Shown here piece by piece: positions 8,134 through 16,300 of a stretch of DNA of 18,252 bases; within the stretch, counting starts at the first letter, position 1; every line of letters starts with the position of its first letter. The notes below the pieces were generated by a model. The model ran no database searches and was not told where the DNA came from. It saw nothing but the letters and a program-made list of their open reading frames with translations. The stretch is from the NCBI GenBank assembly GCA_018897415.1, contig JAHIKR010000218.1:1-18252 (forward strand). Direction: 5' to 3'. This DNA comes from Pseudomonadota bacterium. Lineage in GTDB: Bacteria; Desulfobacterota; Desulfobacteria; Desulfobacterales; ETH-SRB1. The position numbers and the translations under genes were made by a program.

Positions 8134-9039
8134 ATGGAATCAACGGAACCAATAGTATTTGAAACTGATTTTCCAAAATTAAATTTACTAAAAAGGGGGA
8201 AGGTAAGAGATATGTACGATCTTGGCGAAACCCTCTTAATGGTCGCCACTGATCGAATTTCTGCATTTGATGTGATAATGCCTGATCCAGTACCCCAAAA
8301 AGGAAAAATTCTTACACAGATTTCCCTGTTCTGGTTTGATGCAATGAAGCCTGTTATATCTAATCATGTGATTTCCAGTAATGTTGACGACTATCCTGAG
8401 ATCTGCAAACCTTACGCAGAAATGCTTCGCGAAAGGAGCATACTTGTAAAAAAAGCCAAACCCCTTCCTGTTGAATGTGTTGTAAGGGGTTATATATCCG
8501 GGTCGGGCTGGAAATCCTATCAGGAATCAGGGATTGTCTGCGGTATTAAACTGCCTGATGGTTTACAGGAATCCGAAAAGCTTCCTGAACCTATTTTTAC
8601 ACCTTCAACAAAGGAAGAGGTTGGTATTCATGATGTAAACATTAATTTTGAAGAAGCTGTAAAAATAATAGGCAGAAACCTCGCAGAAAAGGTAAAAGAG
8701 ATAAGTCTTTCAATTTATAAAAAAGGGGCTGAGCTGGCTGATAAAAAGGGCATAATAATTGCGGATACAAAATTTGAATTTGGCATTTTTGAAAATGATA
8801 TCATTCTTATAGATGAATTGCTGACCCCTGATTCATCCAGGTTCTGGCCCAAAGAGTCTTACAGTCCTGGTCAGTCGCAAAAGAGTTACGACAAACAGTA
8901 TTTAAGAGATTATCTTATTTCAATCAACTGGGACAAATTACCACCTGCTCCTTTTCTTCCGGAAGAGGTAGTCAAGAATACACGTGAAAAATATCTTGAA
9001 GCATTAAAGCTAATTGCCGGAAAAACTTATGGACTTTGA
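8134..9039 (+). CDS. purC: Phosphoribosylaminoimidazole-succinocarboxamide synthase
   Basis: PurC (SAICAR synthetase) joins aspartate to CAIR using ATP in de novo purine synthesis. The 301-residue product shows the family signatures: GKVRDMYDLGETLLMVATDRISAFDVIMPDPVPQKGKILTQIS near the N-terminus, VECVVRGYISGSGWKSYQESG, the FTPSTKE...HDVNI block, IIADTKFEFG, and LIDELLTPDSSRFWP. The start was chosen at 8134 for the Shine-Dalgarno sequence and family length; the in-frame upstream extension looks like translated repeat DNA. The 3' end overlaps the next gene by 11 bases, so the two are probably translationally coupled. No other pur genes are in the window. Confidence 0.97.
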   Translation: MESTEPIVFETDFPKLNLLKRGKVRDMYDLGETLLMVATDRISAFDVIMPDPVPQKGKILTQISLFWFDAMKPVISNHVISSNVDDYPEICKPYAEMLRERSILVKKAKPLPVECVVRGYISGSGWKSYQESGIVCGIKLPDGLQESEKLPEPIFTPSTKEEVGIHDVNINFEEAVKIIGRNLAEKVKEISLSIYKKGAELADKKGIIIADTKFEFGIFENDIILIDELLTPDSSRFWPKESYSPGQSQKSYDKQYLRDYLISINWDKLPPAPFLPEEVVKNTREKYLEALKLIAGKTYGL

Positions 9040-9994
9040 AAAGAATCAGGTTCCACTTTCACTTATAGATTCGGAGGATCAAACCTTTCGCATTACAACC
9101 GAGACAGGCATAGATGATATTTTAGATTCTATTAAGAATGTGGGTTTGATAAATCCCCCAATATTAATAAAAAAAAAGTCAAAATATACCATCATATGCG
9201 GTTTCCGCAGAATCGCAGCATATCAGATACTTGGCTTGTTGAATATCGAGGCAAAAATTCTGGGTTCTAACGATAGAGAGCTTGACTGCATTAAAATTGC
9301 AATAACAGACAATTCATTTCAGAGGCCACTCAACCTGATTGAACAGTCCAGATCACTCTTCATGCTTTCCGGCTTTTTTAAAGATATTACAAGTCTCGCT
9401 GACGCAGCGTCATCACTTGGTTTGCCGTGTAATCCATCTCTTATAAAGAAAATAATCAATATTTATCATCTTCCATCGCCCATTCAAAAAGGCATACTTT
9501 CTAATACTATTTCTCTTGCAATGGCGGTGGAGCTCGGTGCATTTGAAAAAGATGCCGGAATTACTTTTGCCAGGATTTTCAATGACCTTAAACTGGGGCT
9601 GAACAAGCAAAGAGAACTAATAACACTAATTAATGAAATTTCTCTTCGCGAGAACATTCCAGTTATGAAAGTTATTCAAGAAAGCAACTTCCAGGAAATT
9701 CTGCAAAATGATGAGTTTGATCGAACTAAAAAAACCGAAAAATTAAGATTTTATTTAAAAAAGAGACGTTATCCCTCTATCGCGCAGGCCGAGCAAGACT
9801 TTGAATCCCTTATTAATGAACTCAAGTTAAAAAATGGTATGAAACTGATTCCTCCAAAAAATTTTGAGGGCAACACATTTATTATAAAACTATACTTCAA
9901 TAACTTAAAAGAACTTCAGGATCACTCAGATACCCTTAAAAAAATCATACAAAATCCCATTTTCAAAAAACAGGTGTCAGGGGTCGGGGATTAG
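9029..9994 (+). CDS. Orphan ParB/Spo0J-like protein
   Basis: The N-terminal part resembles the ParB N-terminal (CTPase/Srx-fold) domain. It has a DDILDSIKNVGLINPPILIKK-type opening, then the box KYTIICGFRRIAAYQILG (usually GERR in chromosomal ParB) and an ITDNSFQRPLNLIEQSRSLFML segment. The middle has an HTH-like region (SLADAASSLGLPCNPSLIKKIINIY). The C-terminal third is lysine-rich and unrecognised. The ATG at 9029 lies inside the purC end; a TTG at 9014 is the alternative. There is no parA partner nearby, so a role in chromosome partition is not implied; a DNA-binding or nucleotide-sensing role is possible. The final residues SGVGD are encoded by a 7-bp repeat array, so the native C-terminus may have been altered. 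Confidence 0.8.
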   Translation: MDFEKNQVPLSLIDSEDQTFRITTETGIDDILDSIKNVGLINPPILIKKKSKYTIICGFRRIAAYQILGLLNIEAKILGSNDRELDCIKIAITDNSFQRPLNLIEQSRSLFMLSGFFKDITSLADAASSLGLPCNPSLIKKIINIYHLPSPIQKGILSNTISLAMAVELGAFEKDAGITFARIFNDLKLGLNKQRELITLINEISLRENIPVMKVIQESNFQEILQNDEFDRTKKTEKLRFYLKKRRYPSIAQAEQDFESLINELKLKNGMKLIPPKNFEGNTFIIKLYFNNLKELQDHSDTLKKIIQNPIFKKQVSGVGD

Positions 9995-10175
9995 GGAGCA
10001 GATGAACCGCAGAATTTCGAACAAGGAACCGCAGAATTACGAAGTAATGGAAAACCTTATTAAACTTCATCATTCGACATTCCTTCCTTCGACATTCGAT
10101 ATTCAATAACGAGCGTGAATTCCCTTAACTCACCAGCATTACCTCCCTGATCACTGACTACTGACCGCTGACCAC
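9974..10175. repeat. Composite repeat between the ParB-like gene and the TetR gene
   Basis: It begins inside the ParB-like gene with four degenerate 7-bp units (GTGTCAG and variants, 9974-10001). Next comes ATGAACCGCAGAATTTCGAA (10002), then an arm with ATTCGAC/ATTCGAT units leading to AATAACGAGCGTGAATT (10062-10122). Last are four units TGATCAC, TGACTAC, TGACCGC and TGACCAC (10148-10175), in the opposite sense to the array at 2174. Blocks at 10002 and 10062 match 2219 and 2352. The remaining 70 bases before the TetR start are AT-rich without a clear promoter. Confidence 0.75.
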
Positions 10176-10248
10176 AATATTTTCCCCTTGACTAAATATC
10201 GAATATCAATTATATAGCTTTTTAGGAAATAAATGGAATTCAGAAATT

Positions 10249-10878
10249 ATGGGAATACAGGAAAGGAAAGAACGAGAGAAAGGAAGAAGGCGGCAGCAAA
10301 TAATGATAGCCGCAAAGAGGATATTTTCTTTAAAGGGCTTTAACAAGGCTACAATGGAAGATATTGCCAATGAAGCTGAGCTAAGCCCAGGCACCCTTTA
10401 TCTTTATTTTAAAAACAAAGATGAGCTGTGTGCCTCCCTTTCTCTCAGGATACTACAATATCTAAATATTAAATTAAAACATGTAAGCAGTGAAAAGGAT
10501 TTAGAGCCGGAGCAGAAAATAGAAGCATTAAAAGAAGCCATGTATGACGTTTATGAATTTGATCCTTTAATACTTATAAACATGTTTCGTCTACAATCAA
10601 GCGAAAGCCTTAAAAATTTATCCCCTCAGCTGGTTTCAGACATAAAAGAATTGTCAAATAATTCAATCGAGGCAATGGCTGATATATTTGAAGAGGGAAT
10701 AAAGAAAAATGTTTTTATAGATAAGAAACCGGCTGCTCTTGCAGAAACACTGTGGGCTCTTTTTTCCGGTGTTGTACTTTGCGAAGAAAGCAAAAGAATT
10801 ATTAAGAATAATAAGAATTATTTGAAACTAACCCTTGAAAGCGCTTTTGAAATATTTGCCAGGGGAATAAAAAGATAG
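10249..10878 (+). CDS. TetR-family transcriptional regulator
   Basis: This is a 209-residue protein with the standard TetR layout. A basic leader (QERKEREKGRRRQQ) precedes an N-terminal helix-turn-helix (about 15-60) containing AAKRIFSLKGFNKATMEDIANEAELSPGTLYLYFKNKDEL. An all-helical ligand-binding and dimerisation domain follows, with no strong family match. It probably represses a nearby or unlinked operon in response to a small molecule, but neither ligand nor target can be read from the sequence. The Shine-Dalgarno sequence before the ATG at 10249 is weak. A better-placed AGGA at about 10223 serves only an out-of-frame ATG at 10233. The downstream radical SAM gene is separated by a repeat, so co-transcription is uncertain. 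Confidence 0.93.
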   Translation: MGIQERKEREKGRRRQQIMIAAKRIFSLKGFNKATMEDIANEAELSPGTLYLYFKNKDELCASLSLRILQYLNIKLKHVSSEKDLEPEQKIEALKEAMYDVYEFDPLILINMFRLQSSESLKNLSPQLVSDIKELSNNSIEAMADIFEEGIKKNVFIDKKPAALAETLWALFSGVVLCEESKRIIKNNKNYLKLTLESAFEIFARGIKR

Positions 10879-10882
10879 TAAC

Positions 10883-11073
10883 GGTTCAAAGGTTCAGGGT
10901 TCAAAGGTTCAAGGTTAGAGAGCGATGAAGATTGAACGGTAGCGAACACTATGTCGCCTTCGATGAAGAGTACTTATAGCCCAACGAATTCAAATATCTC
11001 AAAAAATATGAAAAGCGCAACGTAGCCAACCGTGAACCGTGAACCGTGAACCTGACAACCTGAGTAGTTACAA
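10883..11073. repeat. GGTTCAA / ACCGTGA two-armed repeat overlapping a start codon
   Basis: The left arm (10883-10919) starts four bases after the TetR stop and has GGTTCAA-type units of 7 and 8 bases. The right arm has three perfect ACCGTGA units (11029-11049), ACCTGAC and CCTGAGTAGTTACAA (11059-11073). This is the same architecture as 6446-6559. The middle (10920-11028) is unique sequence; one frame reads SEHYVAFDEEYL, a single stop, then PNEFKYLKKYEKRNVA, possibly a decayed coding fragment. Confidence 0.8.
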
Positions 11074-12163
11074 GATTTACATAGACAAGGATGTTGTTGA
11101 TTCCAGTCAAGTTAATCCAATTCTATCACGCCTGAAAGTTCCTGCCGTAGTTGTAAATAATGCCCGTGAAGTCTATGATGCGGTTTCCTGTGCAGATGAT
11201 CCTGTTCGGAAAGGGAAAAAAATACTTTTCCTGACCAGAAATAAAGGTGATTTTATCAGGAAATGTCCCGGCACTCGATATTACACATGCTGTGATTACA
11301 AGATCCTACATATAGGGACGTTCTGCACTATGGACTGTTCATACTGTATAATGCAGTCTTACTTTCACCCGCCTGTGCTTCAGTATTTTGTCAACAGGGA
11401 TGACCTTGAGACTGAGCTAAACAACCTATTTGCGAAAAAAAGTATATGTAGAATCGGTACTGGAGAATTTACAGACAGCATGATCTGGGAAATGTGGACC
11501 GATCTCTCGGCTTTTCTTGTTTCAAAGTTTTCAAGGCAATCATGTGCTGTTTTGGAATTAAAAACCAAAACAACAGCCATCGAAAAATTAAAATCTCTCC
11601 GGCATAATCGCAAAACAATTATTGCCTGGTCACTCAATACAACTAAAGTTATAGAGGATGAAGAACTTCGTACCGCATCGCTTGCTGCAAGACTTAAAGC
11701 AGCGGCAAAGTGTGAGGAATGGGGATATCCTCTTGCCTTCCATTTTGATCCAATGATCATATATGACGGCTGTGAAGAAGACTACAGGGGGGTCATTGGG
11801 CAGCTTTTTTCCCATGTATCTTCAGAGAATATTGTCTGGATAAGTCTCGGCTCATTTCGTTTTATGCCATCCTTAAAATCAATTATAAAGAAACGCTTTC
11901 CTGATTCAAAAATTATATATGGAGAATTTATTCAGGGTCTTGATGGTAAGATGAGGTATTTCAAGCCCCTTCGTATCAAACTTTATCAAAATATAATCTC
12001 CCATATAAGAAGTATAGCGCCTGATGTGCTTATATACTTTTGTATGGAAGACGATGAAGTATGGAAAAAGTCTCTTGGATTTATTCCATCTGAATGCGGA
12101 GGGCTGCCAGGAATGCTTGATGAAAGCGCTGCACGACATTGTGGTCTGAATGTGGTCGAGTAG
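11039..12163 (+). CDS. Spore photoproduct lyase-like radical SAM protein
   Basis: C96, C100 and C103 form a CX3CX2C cluster motif (FCTMDCSYCIMQSYF) that binds a 4Fe-4S cluster and S-adenosylmethionine. The surrounding sequence (IYIDKDVVD opening, YGEFIQGLDGKMRYFKPLRIKLY, YFCMEDDEVWKKSLGF, GGLPGMLDE) matches the SPL family of DNA photoproduct lyases and relatives found in many non-sporulating bacteria. Repair of a thymine photoproduct is plausible but unproven; the substrate could differ. The only usual start codon is a GTG at 11039 inside a repeat, preceded by an in-frame TGA at 11033 and lacking a Shine-Dalgarno sequence. Family homology begins around residue 11, so the first ten residues are repeat-encoded. 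The stop codon also falls in a repeat (12152-12181). Confidence 0.88.
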   Translation: MNREPDNLSSYKIYIDKDVVDSSQVNPILSRLKVPAVVVNNAREVYDAVSCADDPVRKGKKILFLTRNKGDFIRKCPGTRYYTCCDYKILHIGTFCTMDCSYCIMQSYFHPPVLQYFVNRDDLETELNNLFAKKSICRIGTGEFTDSMIWEMWTDLSAFLVSKFSRQSCAVLELKTKTTAIEKLKSLRHNRKTIIAWSLNTTKVIEDEELRTASLAARLKAAAKCEEWGYPLAFHFDPMIIYDGCEEDYRGVIGQLFSHVSSENIVWISLGSFRFMPSLKSIIKKRFPDSKIIYGEFIQGLDGKMRYFKPLRIKLYQNIISHIRSIAPDVLIYFCMEDDEVWKKSLGFIPSECGGLPGMLDESAARHCGLNVVE

Positions 12164-12181
12164 TCTAGTGGTCGAGTAGTC
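12152..12181. repeat. Short direct repeat spanning the radical SAM stop codon
   Basis: GTGGTCGAGTAGTC occurs at 12152-12165 and again at 12168-12181, with TA between. Each copy is two 7-bp units. The stop codon TAG at 12161-12163 lies in the first copy, so the last two or three residues (VVE) are repeat-derived. Confidence 0.75.
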
Positions 12182-12240
12182 AACCAATAGACTAATATCC
12201 TCAAGTTTCGCACCCCCCTATATGCACCAAAAGCTTTAAA

Positions 12241-12502
12241 GGGCAGGTGTTAGATAGTTTTTTTTAAAAAGCAAAATATGTTCACTCTGGCTTTGGCAAC
12301 GGCACCCCGCCCGCCTCGCCTGAGCGAGAGCGATGGCGGGCAGGCATACCCACTCAGTTTGTAGGGAGCGAGACATGCACGGCATTTATCCCTGGTGAAA
12401 AACCTTCTATGTGCCTGTCCTGGTCAAATCCCAAGGTATAGTGGTTTAGAATATCAATCATATTATTTTGCTCTTTTAAAAAAAACTATCTAACACCTGC
12501 CC
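12241..12502. mobile_element. Inner MITE-like unit with ~38-bp terminal inverted repeats
   Basis: The ends at 12241-12278 and 12464-12502 are inverted copies differing by one inserted base. Each starts GGGCAGGTGTTAGATAG, then eight T, then an A-run and AGCAAAATA. Total length is 262 bases. It lies nested almost centrally inside the outer repeat pair, so it is either a second insertion or the subterminal arms of one element. No transposase is encoded. Confidence 0.75.
12306..12345. repeat. GC-rich palindrome within the inner element
   Basis: It starts CCCGCCCGCCTCGC and ends GATGGCGGGCAGGC, which fold into a hairpin. The opening 14 bases match the start of the insertion inside uvrC at 6047. 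Confidence 0.75.
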
Positions 12503-12552
12503 TGCCGGAGAAGGCTCATGGGAATTAGAGGGTGCGAAACTCGACTAATATC

Positions 12553-12560
12553 AAGGAGAG
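12553..12560 (+). promoter_or_regulatory. Ribosome binding site of the SNase-type nuclease
   Basis: AAGGAGAG lies eight bases before the ATG at 12569, immediately after the direct repeat that flanks the decayed element. It favours this start over the upstream in-frame ATG at 12518, which lies within element sequence and has no comparable site. Confidence 0.75.
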
Positions 12561-12568
12561 GCAACCAA

Positions 12569-13201
12569 ATGAAAAAGTCCGTTACTCTTTTTTATATCTT
12601 TTGCTTAGTTATCCTTTTAATCTTTGCTGTCGGTCAGTCATTTGCTGAAAGCTGGTTTAATGTTAGATGGGTCGATGATGGTGATACAATTGTTCTTATA
12701 GATGGCAGACGTGTACGATATATAGGTATAAATGCTCCTGAAATAGATTATAAGGACAAAAAAGCAGAGCCATGCGGATATATTGCTAAAAATTATAATA
12801 AAAATATGGTCTTATCAAAGAAAGTGCGTTTAGAGTTTGATAAGGAAAAACATGATCAGTATGGACGATCGCTTGCCTATGTATTCTTGGAAGATGGCAC
12901 ATTCGTTAACGAAGTCATGATAGAACAGGGACATGCCTATTGCCTTTATCGGGATCCTAATAGAAAATATAATAAAAAATTACTTAAGGCTCAAAGGGAT
13001 GCGATGATAGCTGAAAGGGGGATATGGAAGAATTGGAAAGAAGAAAAGAACAGGTACTTAGGCAATAAAGAATCAAAACGATTTCATCTTGAAACATGTA
13101 CTTTCGGAAAAAGTACCGGCTTAAAAAACAGAATCTTTTTTTCAAGTAAATGGGATGCTTTCTGGGAGGGGTTTGCGCCTTGTAAAAGGTGCTTTAAATA
13201 G
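12569..13201 (+). CDS. Secreted thermonuclease (SNase) family protein
   Basis: The 210-residue precursor has a clear signal peptide (KK start, hydrophobic LFYIFCLVILLIFAV, likely cleavage after SFA), so it acts outside the cytoplasm. The SNase fold follows: WVDDGDTIVLIDGRRVRYIGINAPEID, then HDQYGRSLAYVFLEDG and FVNEVMIEQGHAY. Relative to the staphylococcal enzyme, the first catalytic Arg, the Glu of APE and the second Arg (YGRSLA) are kept. The calcium-ligand Asp-Thr pair reads Asn-Ala, a common variant. A C-terminal module (KRFHLETCTF...FAPCKRC) resembles the small Ada-type metal-binding domain often fused to SNases. It probably degrades extracellular DNA or RNA, but activity is not certain. 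The stop codon overlaps the next repeat by one base. Confidence 0.92.
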   Translation: MKKSVTLFYIFCLVILLIFAVGQSFAESWFNVRWVDDGDTIVLIDGRRVRYIGINAPEIDYKDKKAEPCGYIAKNYNKNMVLSKKVRLEFDKEKHDQYGRSLAYVFLEDGTFVNEVMIEQGHAYCLYRDPNRKYNKKLLKAQRDAMIAERGIWKNWKEEKNRYLGNKESKRFHLETCTFGKSTGLKNRIFFSSKWDAFWEGFAPCKRCFK

Positions 13202-13235
13202 GTGGATAGGCTGAAGGCTGAAGGCTGAAGGAGAA
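13201..13235. repeat. GGCTGAA heptamer array after the nuclease gene
   Basis: It opens GGTGGATA, then has three perfect GGCTGAA units (13209-13229) and a degenerate fourth. This is the left half of the hairpin family seen at 4475 and 16501; the complementary right arm is missing here. Its first G is the last base of the nuclease stop codon. Confidence 0.8.
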
Positions 13236-13285
13236 GGGTTGTGGTATCGCTTCGCTCTGTCTTTTTATTATAAAATTAATAGAAT

Positions 13286-13320
13286 ATCTTCAATCATCAA
13301 TCGACAATCTTCAATCTTCA
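13286..13320. repeat. ATCTTCA heptamer array at the kinase 3' end
   Basis: Five contiguous 7-bp units (ATCTTCA, ATCATCA, ATCGACA, ATCTTCA, ATCTTCA) run into the minus-strand kinase gene. They encode its final Glu-Asp and its stop codon at 13311. Confidence 0.85.
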
Positions 13321-16300
13321 ATAGTACCAGCGAGTGACTGCAAAGATTCCTGAACCTGCTTCAAAGCAGCCTCTACCTTTTCAATCAAGAATAGGGCAGG
13401 GGGCTTGACTGCACTATCTCTGCTGGCCTTCTCTAACTCATAGGTGGCCTCCTGCAGCTCTTTAGCGCCAATGTTGGCTGAGCTTCCCTTAAGGCTGTGA
13501 GCCAACTGCATGAGCAATTTCCAGTCCCTGCTTTCATAAGCTTTCCTTATATTTCTATCAGTATCTCTGTTATTGCTTAAAAATCCTATAAGTATGTCTT
13601 TGAAAATATTTTTGTCTATATTTAGCGACTTCAGGGCATTTTCAATGTTAATCCCGGGAAGTCGGGCAGGAAGATCTTTAGCTTCCGTAACTACAGTCTC
13701 TTCGCTTACTGCCTCGGGCTCTTTAGCAGATAACGGCTCCTGCAGTCTCATCGACTTCCATATAATGTAAAACAGCCTCTCCTGATTTATCGGCTTGGAA
13801 ATATATCCATCCATACCTGCTTCCAAGCACTTCTCTTCATCGCCTTTCATAGCATGAGCGGTCATAGCAATTATTGGAAGGGATGTAAATCTCGAATCCT
13901 GCCTAATTATTTTTGTAGCCTCATATCCATCCATCTCAGGCATCTGAATGTCCATTAGCACAGCATCAAAGTGACTCCTGTAGACAGCTTCAACCGCCTC
14001 CTTACCATTCCTGGCAATCTCAACAAAAATACCTGCGCTTTCCAGTACTGCCAATGCAATTTCCTGATTGATCAGATTGTCTTCCGCTACAAGCACCCTA
14101 ATACCCTTAAGACGCTTCTTGTAAATAGATGCCTTGGTGGTGATACGTTTTTCCTGTTCTGGACTTACAATGGCTTCTTTCCCAAAAGCATCCATTATTG
14201 CATTAAAAAGAGTTGATTGATATATGGGCTTGGTTAGAAAACCATTGATCCCAACCTTCTCAGCTTCCAGCCTTTCAGAGTCTTTTCCAAAAGCGGTCAT
14301 CATAATTATCGGAATAGTCAGCTTAAGATCCTGACGGATTCTTCTGGAAGTTTCAATCCCGTCAAGCCCGGGCATTAGCCAATCTATCATTACCAGTCCA
14401 AATGGTTTTTCCCGCCCCTGATTATCCTTTAAAATAGTTAGAGAATCTTCGCCCGAAGAAACCACCTCAACCCTAAAACCAAATGACTCAAGCATCTTTC
14501 CCATAATTAGCCTGCTGTCAGCGCAGTCATCAACAACAAGCACATTTAAACCTTGAATGTCTGGAGGGGGAATAAATTTTTTTTCCTCTGCTGGTTGCCT
14601 GTCAAAATTCGCAGTAAAGGTAAAAGTGCTGCCCTTGTCCAGTTCGCTTTCAACCCAGATTGTACCGCCCATCTTCTCAACCAATTGCTTGCAGATAGTT
14701 AGTCCCAGACCTGTGCCTTCATATTTTCGCGTGCTTGATGTATCAACCTGGCTGAAAGGCTTAAAAAGCTTTTTAATATCTTTTTCAGCAATCCCAACTC
14801 CGGTGTCTTTTACGAAAAATGTCAAGATAGTGCGCTCTAACGTTTTTTCTGACGCTTTTACACCTATTAAAATAACTCCGTCCCTGCCTGTAAACTTCAC
14901 TGCATTGCTTATAAGATTGGTTATAATCTGCTGAAGGCGTAGAGGATCACCTATAAGAGCCTTTGGTGTATCAAGATCAATATCAACAACTATCTCAATC
15001 CTCTTCTCAGAAGCCTTGTTAATGAACATGTCAATAGACCTGTCAATAACTTCATCTAACCTGAAGGGACGTGTCTCAAATCCCAGCTTCTCAGCCTCTA
15101 TCTTAGAAAAATCCAGAATGTCATTAATGATACCAAGCAGAGAATAGGCTGAAGATTGGATAAGGTTAAGATAGTGCTCTGTCTTTGGGGGCATTTCCTC
15201 ATTCATCGCCAGCTCTGTCGCAGCTATGACTCCGTGCATAGGAGTCCTGATTTCATGGCTCATGTTTGCCAGAAACTCACTCTTGGCCAGCGCGGCAGCT
15301 TCAGCAGCTTCTTTTGCTTTAATCAATTCTATTTCTGCACGTTCATGTTCAACAATCTCTGCTTCTAGTTCAACATGAGAGGTTTTAATATTTCGATTAA
15401 GCTTAAGAATTATAATGATAAAGCCAGCCATAAGGAGGAATGTGACCCCTGTAATTAAAATCCAGTACCAGTACTTCCTAAAAACATCAGATAAAGTTAT
15501 TTTACCTAAATCCTTGTAAGGACCGACTTTAAGTTCTTTTAAACATTCATGTACAGGCTGGTAATTGAGAGGGATAGTCCATCCGCCACAGTCCGCAGCA
15601 ATGGCTGGAAGAGAGTGCTCTGGCATTTGCAGTAATGCAATTGCAACTTTTTTCGCCAATTCATCAGAAGTATGTTTAAGCTTAGCAAATGGCCATTCCG
15701 GATATCCACGGGTTGAATGCGGAAAAGGCAAATCTTCCTCTATTCCGGCGTGTTGATGGAATATATAAAAGTCATTAATATCTATTTTACCTTCAGTGCA
15801 CATTCTTTCGAATGTATCTGCTCTAACAGTTCCTGCATCGACCTCCTCATCTCTAACAGCATATATAACCGCATCGTGTGTTCCTCCAAAACATATTACT
15901 TTAAAGTCTTTATATGGATTAATTCCGCAATCCTTTAATTCGCGCCATGCCATCCTCCAGCCACCTAAGGACGACTCTTCAACAGCCATAAAAGTTTTAT
16001 TCTTTAGATCTCTAAGGTGCCTCATATCGGCACGACTCTTCTTGCAGAAAATTACACCCCAATACTTTGAGTAATAACAATAGTCGCTAAGACACCTGTT
16101 TATTAATGTTGCGATAGGGTTAATTTCACATTTGTATTCCAACTCAACATAAATCGATGAGTTTGCCAGGACAAAGTCTATTTCACCATTTTCAACAGAA
16201 GTGTAGATTTGCTTATGATCAAGGGGTACAATTTCAAAAGTCATACCTGGAATGTTATCAGTAAGATAATCAGCAGTTGGTGACCATTTATCTAAGCACC

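Larger units (their letters stand above)
12190..12552. mobile_element. Decayed insertion-like element flanked by a direct repeat
   Basis: GACTAATATC occurs at 12190-12199 and 12543-12552 and resembles a target-site duplication. Just inside are inverted ends: TCAAGTTTCGCACCC at 12201-12215 and GGGTGCGAAACTCGA at 12530-12544 (14 of 15 matching). The exact duplication length is ambiguous (8-10 bases) because ends and flank share bases. No transposase gene remains. The longest open minus-strand frame inside runs from 12461 to 12354, a 35-residue peptide beginning MIDILNHYTLGF that I do not recognise. The right edge abuts the Shine-Dalgarno sequence of the nuclease gene. This 405-base gap (12164-12568) holds no other gene. 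Confidence 0.65.

Noticed and set aside
11039..12163. True sporulation spore photoproduct lyase (splB)
   Set aside because: The window looks Gram-negative with no sporulation genes, and SPL-family relatives are widespread in non-sporulating bacteria, so no gene symbol is assigned.
12354..12461. Minus-strand 35-residue frame inside the nested element as a transposase remnant
   Set aside because: It is open and protein-like, but I cannot link it to any transposase family, so it is described only as part of the element.
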